The notes below the pieces were generated by a model. The model was not told the DNA's origin. It saw only the letters and a program-made list of their open reading frames with translations, and did not search any database. From the NCBI GenBank assembly GCA_014871385.1, contig CM026423.1, positions 14,468,858 to 14,532,857 on the forward strand: 64,000 nucleotides of DNA. The letters run 5' to 3'. The first letter of the stretch is position 1; each line of letters begins with the position of its first letter. The translations under genes were made by a program, and so were the position numbers. This DNA is from Ceratodon purpureus (taxonomy: Eukaryota; Streptophyta; Bryopsida; Pseudoditrichales; Ditrichaceae). Positions 23,486 to 34,008 of this stretch are shown here, in pieces.

Positions 23486-24502
23486 CTAGGGCAGGCCAGG
23501 AATCCCTATAAGAGGCGGCAGAATGGGGGAGGTGATCGGGGTGAGAATGGGGGAAAGGATCGGAGCGAGAGGAGCAACTATGGGAGCCACAATGGGAGTC
23601 ACAGCGGGAGCCAAGATGGGAGCCAGAATGGGCCCGAGCGGAGCAGTGATCGGAGCCACGATCGGCGCCAACGGATTCACCACGGGAGCCAGAATGGGAG
23701 CAATCGGTGCCGTTATCGGCGCCACAATGGGCACAAGCGGGTCCACGATGGGCGCCAGAATGGGGCCGAGAGGCGCCGTGATGGGAGCCACAATCGGCAC
23801 AAGGGGGTCGACAATCGGTGCTAGAATCGGACCCAGAGGTGGCACGACAACGGGCGGGAGAGCCACTGGAGGAACTGCCACCGGGGGCACGGCGACTGGA
23901 GGCACAGCCACTGGAGGCAATGCAACGGGGGGCAGTGTGACGGGAGGCAATGTGACGGGCGGCGCAGCAACTGGTGGCACAACCGGAGGTAGCACAACCG
24001 GCGGCAGCACGACTGGAGGAGGTGGCGGAGGAGGAGTGGCACCACCCGGCGCACCGATCCGGATCGGGCACACCCTCGCCCTCTCCCTCCCCTTGATCGT
24101 GACCCGGAGGCAAAGCAGGCCCGCCGAGCAACCAGCGCAGTTTCTGCACGCGGAGCAGTCGTTGATCTCCAACAAGAAATCGCGCCCAGCGGCCCACGAG
24201 TCCCTGGACACTGGCATCGTGTACACCGGGCGTGACTTGCCCTTGACGACCACCTTGATGGTGATGGTCAGCTTCACGCGGGTGACCTCCACCTCGCGAG
24301 TGGCCCCGGGCGGCACTGCAACGCCATTCATCACGCACGTCTCCTTCTTCATGTGGTTCCTCACCTTCGCCCTCATGCTCCTCGGCTCGTGACGACCGTA
24401 TGACCTCGTTGCGGAGGCGGACTGGGTCCCCGCGGCTAGAACCACGAGTGCCACCAGGAGCAGGGCCGCGAACGCGTCGCGGTACCCAGCAGATGTCGCC
24501 AT
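23486..24502 (-). CDS. Secreted Cys/Pro-rich repeat protein, copy 3
   Basis: 338 residues, intact, on the minus strand, ATG at 24502-24500. Same signal peptide, Cys domain and Pro-rich repeat tail as copies 1 and 2. Visible coding changes against copy 2 are few: a synonymous change in the Arg codon of SYGRHE, one in the Val codon of NGVAVPP, and Val to Ile in LTITIKVVV. Its own TATA box lies at 24601-24607. Copies 2 and 3 converge towards the palindrome loop. Confidence 0.8.
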   Translation of the reverse strand: MATSAGYRDAFAALLLVALVVLAAGTQSASATRSYGRHEPRSMRAKVRNHMKKETCVMNGVAVPPGATREVEVTRVKLTITIKVVVKGKSRPVYTMPVSRDSWAAGRDFLLEINDCSACRNCAGCSAGLLCLRVTIKGRERARVCPIRIGAPGGATPPPPPPPVVLPPVVLPPVVPPVAAPPVTLPPVTLPPVALPPVAVPPVAVPPVAVPPVALPPVVVPPLGPILAPIVDPLVPIVAPITAPLGPILAPIVDPLVPIVAPITAPIAPILAPVVNPLAPIVAPITAPLGPILAPILAPAVTPIVAPIVAPLAPILSPILTPITSPILPPLIGIPGLP

Positions 24503-24600
24503 CGGTGATACCACTGATGTTCGAACTGATTCTTGGATGATGGACTGCACCAGCCGCTGTGTGGTCCGAGAGCTGATTACAAATGCCCGAGGGTCTGGGC

Positions 24601-24607
24601 ATTTATA
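24601..24607 (-). promoter_or_regulatory. TATA box of Cys/Pro-rich gene copy 3
   Basis: ATTTATA on the plus strand, i.e. TATAAAT on the coding strand, 99 bp upstream of the ATG. Confidence 0.7.
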
Positions 24608-25499
24608 CTCCCTGCTTCTGAGTCCCGGGTGCACCTTGATTATGTCTCCCAGCCTATGTCAACGCCTCAGGCCATGCAGCCTTGGCTGCCGTACATGCAG
24701 CATGAATCGGCCGAGTATGGGGAGGCCGTTAAGTGCGGCAGCTGCGGACAGAAATGGGAGCTTTTATGCTGGAGCCAACTTTTGGAGTACAGGCCGTGCG
24801 AGCTTGCGGTCTGCGAGTTGTCCAGCTGGGTGCACACTTGAGAGAATAGCGTCCAAGACAGTTGAATGCGTAGTACGTCGAGTGGAGGTGGAGCCAATGG
24901 AGATGGGGATGAGATATAGCAGAGATCTTCGCCCATCTTCGTTTGGATGCCGGCTTTAATATTCTCATAACCCGCTGGTACAGCAGCCCATGTATGTACT
25001 CCGAGTCATGAATCAGATCATGGCGATACTGCTGCTGGTCAATGTGATCTAGGTTACTACGGTCGAAGTATGGCGTTTGATAGCAGTGAAATAAATCACC
25101 GTCGGGGTGTACAAGTAATATGCATGTGATAAGAATTTTGGTTCGGCTTGCCTCGAATCATGTCTACGTGTGGGTTTTCAATGTGATCAGCTAGCCAGAC
25201 ATGGGGCCTGCACTTATTCGCTTCGGGTATTGACGTAGCTGGTGCATCGGATTCACCGCTTTTGATGATCAGGGTCGAGTTGGAAAGAATCACAGATGCA
25301 TATGCTAGCAATTGCATTCAGATATGGAAGTGGACTGTTCTGGTGATCAATTTAAGTGTTCACAATTGCAAATATGCAACATTGGTGTGTAGCCGAGCAA
25401 GTTTTGAACGACATGGTAGTAGACGGTGCACATTGACCTGGTTGGGAGAAACCCATCACAATAATAACCTAAGTGTGATTGTCTGTGGCTTTTAAATAT

Positions 25500-27361
25500 C
25501 ACAGGGGTCAGTTTATATCTACCAAAATTTAATCAGATGACTGATATCTTCTTGAAATGTTTTTTCACAAAATTGTTTCTATATTACTATTGGATGTTAA
25601 AATAGGAATTATTTTTTTTATTATGACATTAAAAGATTCTGCTCAATGTCACCCGGGTTCATATCCACTTCACACAATGAGAAGTTATTATGACAATCTT
25701 TAAAATGAATTTTGGAGTTTTCATAATTACAGCTTTAGACATAAAGTGGTGACCATGAAATGTTTTCAATTTTCTTGATATATCTTCATGGTCCGAAGTG
25801 TAAGTGCCCCTGAGTTATCTAAATTGCTTCCGTTGACCAACCTTCTCTGAGCTTATATCTTACCATGTTTGGAAAGCGCCAGTTACGTCGCAATGGTAGT
25901 AAATATTATAAATATTAGCCAATGATAAAGACAAAGGTTCACGTTAGAAACAAACATTAGCTTTGGTGCTATGAGTTCCATCTGAAGCTTGTCCACATGG
26001 TAAATGTGAAAAGGAGATGAGGTTCTGGTTTCAAACTCGGAGGAAGATGAATTCATCGAGGTAACGTCTTGAGCTGCCATGATTTAGTGTTGGCATGGAT
26101 CTGAGAGATTGTATATTTCTGCATTTATAAAGAGCCTGTTCGTACATTAGTATTTTGTCGAAGGCATCGACCACAGCTCACGTTGACACAAAGATGTCCT
26201 ACCATAATAGCCATCACATTCACATTGGAACTCATACCTCGAGAGGTGGCTTCCGCATATCACTATCATCCTTCCTTAGCTCCAACAGAATGATAAGGTT
26301 TGACTTTCGGTTAAAGTTTCCGGAGAGAGGATAAACATTAAGGCAGTACTGCAACAGCTGAAGCAATGGCTCCGGGTTTTTGTTTTGTTTTTTATTTGTT
26401 TAATTTTTTAATTTTTAATTTTTTAAGCAAATTAAATGGCTCCGGTTTTGAACCCAATCGAAATGTAACAATGCGAAACTGCGACATCCAATTGAGAAAA
26501 TTCAAGATTAAACGCGTGTCTTATCACCTCTTTGAACAGAGCAGATCAACTAAAAGTAGGCAATGATCTTTCTCAATGCACTTCATACCCCTTAAATGTC
26601 CCCAAAGAATACCAACAGATGAATACCAAACTGGCAATTCAGAATTAACCTCTCTGAGGTCATTCGATCCCAAGTACAGACCTATTTAATAAAAATACAA
26701 TTAGGCATTTTGCGCTTAGGATCCAGAGACAAAATAGTACTTGATTAAACCACTTAGTCATACATACATCTCGAAAGTCAGGCCACTAGGGTCTTTAGTC
26801 CGGATTTCACCACTCAAACAGAGTCCAAGATGCAATCGATTTCCTAATGTGCGGTACACATATCAGTGGTGTAATCTCTCCACCCAGTGCTTGACGAAGT
26901 GAAATGGAAAACTCACATGAAGCATCTCATCTATAGTGTTAGTCTCGTTAAGACGACCAAAGCCTGCGACATCAAACAGAACTGGAACGCTAGCAGATTC
27001 AGTCCTTGAGCCGGCAATTAGTCTACCATGTGAATCAAGTGACGCCTCCACAAAATTCCACCAAATCTAGGCATTATATCTCATACTAAGAGATATCTCA
27101 ATTGAATACCTTTTCCTAACAGCAATGTAAGCCAGGAAAGGGCCTGAATTCTGCAGAGGGAGAAATTCAATGAACAGACTGAACTGCACTCGTGGAGCAC
27201 TAAGGATCTACGAGACTGTTTCCATGCAGCCTGCCAACTTCCACGGTTAGTATCCGGCTATTTCATTTGATTCTCTAAAATACGCAGGCCTGATCAATTA
27301 ACCAGTCCGAGGTCTCTATGTCCGCCAAACGCCTCCATGGTAGCGTGCCGAGGCTCCAGCT
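25500..27361. other. Intergenic DNA downstream of COI1
   Basis: No gene recognised. The part next to 27361 should hold the COI1 3' untranslated region. A T-rich low-complexity patch lies at 26375-26430. Confidence 0.5.
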
Positions 27362-29642
27362 TCAGGCATTCGAAGTAGCTGGTGTGGAATTTGAAGTAAA
27401 GATCCTCAGCTCTGGAGGGCCATCTGTGCGAGGGCCTGCAAGTGAGTAGTATGCAAATAGATGAAGCCCTGGTTGTCCAGGAGGCGGAGGACAGACCTCA
27501 ACAGTAAGACAAGGTCGTGCAAGCTTCACCAATTCCTTGCCAGCTGAATCCATAGCTCGATGTCCATGGACCCACAGATACTTGAGCGAGCTCATAGATG
27601 CGACAGCAGCAGCGAGGCCTGCCTCTCCAAAAGGGCAGTCCCGCATCTCCAGTCGTCGGATGCGTTGGCATCGATACGCCAAATTCGCAAGCCCCACATC
27701 GCTCTGCCCTGCGCATCCTAAAAGCAACCACCTGATGTTCTGTCCGTAAGCGCCGATGTATTCCATTCCTTTGTCTGTCAGTCCACCATGACGGACATAG
27801 AACGCGAGCCGGTTGAGGTGAACGCAACTCTTGAGCATCAGCTTGAGGCCATCGTCGAGAGGGAAATCTGGGGGATCAATACCAGGCCTTGCATTGTTTT
27901 CCAGAACTACCCGGAAATCGGTCAGACGAGGACAGCCTTGACCAATCATCGCTAAGGAAGCGTTGCTGATGCTGGCGACGAACACGATGAGTTGAACGAG
28001 ATCTCCACAGCCTAGCGCCACCGCAACAAGGCCTCTCTGTGTGATGGCTCCCGTTTCATCGTCCTCCACTCTTAGCCTTTGTAGTCCTTTGCAATATTTG
28101 CCAAGTGTTTCCATGCCCTCGTCTCCCAATGTGTTCCGTGTCTGTCCACGAGATAGATGTAGACATTTCAGGCTTCACATGTTCGTTCTAGGATGAGTTC
28201 AAGATTACAGTTTAAGAAATTGTCAGGGAAAGGAATTGAATAGATGAATGATATGTTATACCTGAAGATCTTCAAGTGAATGGCAATGACTGAGAAGCAG
28301 CGTGTGGCCTTCGCAACTCAAGAGAGTATACTTGAGGTCCAATTTTCTCAAGTTTGCCGCAACAGGTAGAATCGTTGGCAATCCAACATCCATAAGGGAC
28401 CACATCCCTGATAATGACTTCAGATGCTTCGGCAATGGGATAGGCGCGGCCGCATCATCATCCTCATCACCGAGGTAATTGAACGAGCCTGTCCCAAGCT
28501 CTTCAAGGTAAGGAGTTCTGCTCAGAACGTCAACCATGTCCAGCATCTCAATCTCACCCACCTTCAGCGACACTAGTGACTTGCACTTCTCCGCTAGTGT
28601 AAACAAATCTGCGATATCGATGTCTCCGATTCCAAGCACACCAAAATGCAGCTCTTCCAAGGTCGAGTTGTACCGGGCCAGAGCGTGTAACCATTCTCCT
28701 CCCAAGTCTTCCACATCGCTGTCTTCAAGGCTCAGTTTCTTCAAAGCTCTGGAGGCCAGACAGAACAGATATTTAAGTAGGCCTACAATAGACCTAATCC
28801 TACGTAATTCAATCGGAGAAAGCCACATACCACGAAGTGACCAAAGCTTATTGCAAGTACAGACAGGTATCCCTAAATACATACTGAGGCAGAACCAAGA
28901 TGGTGCCAGGTTGAAAGTTAGTCACAGATTCTCCATATTCTTATCAATGAATTAGTTCGATACTGAAGAGGAAGACTTCCCCAAAAATATTCGTAAAACC
29001 AGTCAAATGGCGGAATCCATTTTAACACAGAATCAGCGAATGTTTTAGTCACAAAGCGTACCATCATACTCAGACAACTCCTAGGCTCGAAGGTTTAAAC
29101 CTAGACATCCAGGATATGGTAGAAAAGGAAGCGTACCGGCACGAGCGAGTGACAGGGACAAGGCCTTTCGTGGTGAACCCTTGGCATTTGTGCAGCTGCA
29201 ACACTTCCAACGCCGAACAATACGCCGAGGATGCAATGAGCAGCAAGTCAGAATCCCGAACAATCACGCGCCGCAGCACCAGAGACTGAAGGTTTTCGTA
29301 CTGTCCCCCGAGCTCCCTCAGCCACGGCTCCGTGTAGCCCCCCCAGTTGCTCACCACCAAGCCGTACTCCGACGCGCGCGGCTTCGCTTTCAGCTTCAGC
29401 CCCCGCAACCGCGTGAACCGCCGGGTGAGCGCCGCAGGGCTGGTGGAGTACATATTCGCAATGGTCACAGCCTTCCGAGTCATCCCATCCACCCGACGCC
29501 ATTGCTGGCACACTAGCGACACCGCTGCCCTGTCCTGCGGCGCGTCGATGTGCTTCAACACACACGCTAGCGCCTCGTCCGCGATCACCGCCTCCCCGAC
29601 CACCACCTTCGCCCCACTGTTGTGCCGCACCCCGAACTCCAT
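27362..29642 (-). CDS. COI1: COI1, F-box/LRR jasmonate-type hormone receptor
   Basis: Three exons: 29642-29137, 28748-28262, 28141-27362, all with GT-AG borders and exact phase, giving 590 residues (Arabidopsis COI1 has 592). It is the substrate-binding subunit of an SCF ubiquitin ligase that binds JAZ repressors in the presence of an oxylipin hormone. The F-box is at about 20-65 (DEALACVLKHIDAPQDRAAV, LVCQQWRRVD) and leucine-rich repeats fill the rest, ending LFAYYSLAGPRTDGP. Pocket residues, by my hand alignment with Arabidopsis: Arg85, Arg348, Arg409, Tyr444, Arg496 and Trp519 are kept (RLRVE, DFRVVL, LAFYVR, LEMRDC, YLWVHG). Ala384 is Ile383 here, Tyr386 is Phe385, Phe89 is Tyr93, Met88 is Glu92 and Arg351 is Asp358. 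The start is the only ATG ahead of the F-box. No break seen; a functional gene is likely. Confidence 0.95.
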
Positions 29643-30239
29643 CTCTCAACCCTACCTGATCAAAACTCGAACCTTTCCCACCCCCAAGCCACCACTAGAA
29701 GCTCCTGCACTCCATCGCCCAATGCTCCACATGACAACCTCTACAAGAGCCGACCCCAAAGTGCCTGGAGGCAACGGACTGCTCGTCGGAGACGATGAGA
29801 AACCCCCAAAACCTCCAGAGCTACAGTAGCATCAACTAGTGCTACAGTGCTAGCAATTCAAGGGTTGGCATCGCTCTTGCCCATGCTCGCAGGTTCCACT
29901 TTTCTTCTAGACTTTCTGTCGAATGTACCTTCACATCGCAAACTGAGTTGCTGTCAAGTTGTCAACTAATCCTCGATCCATGGCATAATATCTGTACATG
30001 ATTCTGGAGAACAATTCCATCAACAAGATTCTGCAATTTGTTAAACTTTGTGTTGTACGAGCAGGAGGCAGCTGAAGATCATTTGTTCAGTATCAGACAA
30101 GACTAATCCGAATTGAGGTGAGCACAGCGTCATGTCTTGATGAATATACATAACTTAGAATTAGAAACTGGATGTTAGTTTGAAAAAAAATTCACCAAAT
30201 TAACTGTGATGCTGTGATGGTCTTAAGTAGTATTCCTGA
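29643..30239. other. Upstream region of COI1
   Basis: Should contain the COI1 leader and promoter. I see no clear TATA box or other gene. Confidence 0.4.
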
Positions 30240-30503
30240 GAGCATCCCCAGTAAGGCCTGAACCGTAAACCTGTAATCGGAAAGATGTAGAAAGACGTGA
30301 ATTGCGGTTCAGGCCAAGCCTGTATTCGAGCTTGTAAGTCTGTAATTTATAGGTCGAAACCTGATTTTGGAAGGTTTTTTGGGGCAAACCTGTAAATCTG
30401 TAAACGGTTTTGGAATGTTTTGCTTCGGAAAGGCACTCAGGTTTGGGAGAACGACGTTCTCATAATTACAGGCTTACAGGTTTACAGCTTACTGGGGATG
30501 CTC
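30240..30503. mobile_element. MITE with GAGCATCCCCAGTAAG ends
   Basis: 264 bp; perfect 16-bp inverted ends (GAGCATCCCCAGTAAG) flanked by TGA on both sides (30237-30239, 30504-30506). Inside, further inverted similarity (CCTGTAA against TTACAGG). A 3-bp duplication fits PIF/Harbinger-type MITEs, as with the relative at 32934. Confidence 0.85.
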
Positions 30504-30654
30504 TGAAGAAGATCACTGCAATGTGTAAACAATTCACATGAAAATTAGAGTGAAAAGAAAAGACGTTGTGGTTCGTTGTGGAGAAAGTATGGGAATTAAA
30601 TTTGAGGGGGATTTGCAATGCCTTCACCAACACCTGACAAATTACCTCGACATC

Positions 30655-30990
30655 AACACTGATCCCCAAAATCAAGACTGCACCTCAAAAAAAACACTGC
30701 ATCTAAATACAATGCACCCCAAAACCAACACTGCACCCAAAACCAACACTGTACCCAAAACCAACATTGCACCCAAAAACCAACACTGCATCCAAAACCC
30801 AACACTGCACCTCAAAAACCAACACGACACCTCAAAACCAAAACTGCACCTAAAAACCAACACTGCATCCAAAACCCAACACTGCACCTCAAAAACCAAC
30901 ACGACACCTCAAAACCAAAACTGCACCTAAAAACCAACACGCACCTCAAAACCAACACTGTACCCCAAAATAAACACTGCACCCCAAACA
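30655..30990 (+). repeat. Minisatellite, second block of the CCAAAACCAACACTGCA family
   Basis: About 20 units of the form CACTGCACCCAAAACCAA, with higher-order repetition at 30785-30930, where a unit set including AACACGACACCTCAAAACC is doubled. Same unit as 14745-15062. Confidence 0.9.
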
Positions 30991-32933
30991 GAGTCTAATT
31001 CGTTTTACAAGCATAGCTTTAAACTCAATGAAGGATTGAGAACAGTGTATGACAAGATTTTGAAACATGACCATCAATTGACCAAGCAAAGATCTTGATT
31101 TTTTGTACATGTTGCAACGACATAAATAGATCATGCTTAGGTATCCAAATTCCAGGGACCCAAAGTCTCTCCCAAAGCTCAAATTCTTGGTAAAGAAACT
31201 TGTAGAAAAAATGTTGTATTGTTGGCACTTTGAAGAATGCTTGACTTTGGACTTTGAGCTCTTGTATGTGTGAAGCCTTAGAGACAAGTTTTCAGCTTCG
31301 AAACAATTTGATTGATAGATTTCATTCATTTCTATATATTTGATCATATCATTGAATATGTACAGTATAGTGTCTAAGAAATTTGCATTAAGTGTCTAAG
31401 AAATTGAATGCAAAGGACCTCTTGTCAAGGAATTACAAAAGGAAAAATTGATCTTGTATGATCTGTAATTTATTTTGATTAAATTATTGGTTGGGCCTCA
31501 CCACATGAAAACATGGTTTCCAATCTTATATAACAAGTCTCTCAATGGGGTTGCAACAAACCTCCCATAGGCTTGTTACTAACTCTCATTAATACTAATC
31601 ATTAATTCACAATAACAGTATTAAGTTTCATTGAACGAGGCAAACTAATGTATACCCATCAAATTCTTAAAAGAACCCTTTTTTAGTAAGTCAAATAGTG
31701 TTCATGTTCTACAAGCAGAACCCTAAAATCACAAATTTAAGGTTCTACACTTTTTTTTTAAGAATATTTTGTCAAATTTTGAGCCTACGACCCAACTTTA
31801 GTCAAGAGAACCCGTCTCGCAGGACGTGGGACCAATGTTATGCAAATTGGGAGGTTCTGCTAGGGCCCACCCACGGTTCTCCGACGAGTTCAATGGTATT
31901 GTTTAGTGTACCCCTCATTGAACAGGAAGTTGTGAAAAGAGAATGAGAGTGTGATCATCATCTGGGTGCGAGAACTGTGCCTGTAGCTGACTCCTGGATG
32001 ACTCACTGACTAAATCATTCTTGGAATTGATCCTTTCACGAGGATATGTTTCAGGGGGTATATTTAAAGTGTCACACTGATTCATGAGCTGATCCGCTCG
32101 CTTGCGCCATCGTCACCCACAACATACTCCAGCTTCGCATCCATTCTGAGGCTCAGATCACAGGCAAAAACTGTGTGAGGTGACAAACCTATCACAACTT
32201 TTAAAGAGAAAAATTTCCACTATTGAGGGGTTTGTTTAGGAATATCTCAATAAAATAAAATTGTTAATTACGTAAAAAAATAAATTCAAAAGTAGTAGAA
32301 GGGTGTAGCAAATATTTGGATTTGTCCCCTATTGAAAAATAATAACTTAGAAAAACTTGAATCTTTTTTCTCAAAGCCCAATGAAAAAAACAACATATGC
32401 ATATTCCCTCGAAGAATTTACAATTCATGATATTCACAATTGTTTTTCAAATTTAATTCACATCAAAAATTGGCATTGTAAGGACCTACATGAAATCCCA
32501 ATTGTATTTGGAGACACTCCAAGGAATTTTTATGGTTTAAATTTTCTAATCTTTTAAAAACATATCAGTTTATTTCAAAATATCATATTGCACGTCAAGT
32601 CACTCTTTTATAAAAATAAATTGTTTGAATATTTTTTGTGTAAAATTTACTCAAACAATTCATAAACTAAAATCAATTATCTATTGTTGATTAAATGATT
32701 TTTTATGATCTAAAGATGTAAAAGTGCATTATGATTACTCATTCAACTATTATTTTTTCATGTGAGGCCTACAATTGAAAAACTTTAAACCGGAGATAAA
32801 AATTCTCAATCAAACTGATTAAACCCAATTGCTTGAGCAACATAATCAGTAAAAAACTTTCAATAGACATTGAAAATCTCAACTCAACCGGAGGTCATGT
32901 ACGGCCCCGTCCCTTGAAATGATGAAGCCTTAA
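30991..32933. other. AT-rich intergenic DNA
   Basis: No gene, RNA or clear repeat apart from a doubled GTGTCTAAGAAATT at about 31370-31400. Confidence 0.45.
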
Positions 32934-33337
32934 GAGCATCCCTAGTAGTTCCTAATTGTAAGCCCTTAAAGGTCTTTCGACGGACAATTACATCACAATT
33001 ATAAGTTAAGTGGAATTCTGGTCCTTCCTTAAAGGTGACCTGTGAACAATTTGTTTACTTGGTTATTGTGAAATTCTTTAACAAGTTGCGAAAGAAATCC
33101 AAACCCAAGTGTAGTGGAAAGAAGATAGAAAGATGAAAACTTGAAATTTTCAATTTCCAGCGATTTAAGGGTGGCCTTGAATGGGCTGAAATTTAGAGGT
33201 CGACGGCCCTTTAGAGGTCCCGTTTTGGATAAGAAAAATGTTTAAAGATCACCACTAAGAGCTTAGAGGACCCTTAAGCCTCTAACCCGAATGAAGCCGG
33301 ATGGAGGTTTAAAGGCTTAGCGGTCGACGGGATGCTC
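32934..33337. mobile_element. MITE with GAGCATCCC ends
   Basis: 404 bp; GAGCATCCC at the left and GGGATGCTC at the right, flanked by TAA on both sides (32931-32933, 33338-33340). A TAA target duplication is typical of PIF/Harbinger elements. It shares its terminal nine bases with the MITE at 30240. The inner inverted similarity is weak. Confidence 0.75.
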
Positions 33338-34008
33338 TAAGGCCATAAGAACACACTCCAACAAGCTTCGAGAAGTTTCAAAGGTCATTCAACTATTATC
33401 CTTTTTTTAATAAGATTATTTGGTACTAATTTATGTATGATACTTAAATGTGATACTTGGGTGATACTCATATAATATTTAGATAAGATTTTGGTTTTGA
33501 ACCAAAAAATAAATCCTAATTTACCTCCAAAATCAAGTCGCTAATTTGGCACTTTTATTCGGCTAACTTACAAAAATCAACCGGATCTCCCCAATCATTA
33601 AATTACTCATCCAACCAATCATTTTCAACTATTTCATGTGCCACCGGGGATAAAAATTCTCAATCAAGACAAGTTAAACTCAAGCCCTTGTGCACCCTAA
33701 TGAGTAAAAAAGTTTCAACAGACATTGAAAATCTCAAAGTTCTCAACCGAAGGCCCTGTGCGGCCATGAGAACACAAAACTCCAGCACAAGACGGCGCCT
33801 TCCTCGTGCTCACCGTCGAGCACCTCGACTCTTTCACGAGCTCCATCGCACCCGACCTTCATGCTTCGATCGCCATGCCACACTTAACTTAATGTAGCAA
33901 CAAGTCTGCTAGCTAGCAAGCAAGGAATTTGCAAAGTTTTGTTGCAGCCTGGTCTAAGTTAGTCCTCTTGAAGCTGGTCTCTTGGATTGATCATTGTTGG
34001 ACTTCGTC

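Larger units (their letters stand above)
22565..25255 (-). repeat. Right arm of the 2.7-kb palindrome (Cys/Pro-rich gene copy 3)
   Basis: Inverted partner of 18171-20861 with only a few substitutions noticed in 2.69 kb. A more diverged extension runs to about 25490. Confidence 0.92.
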
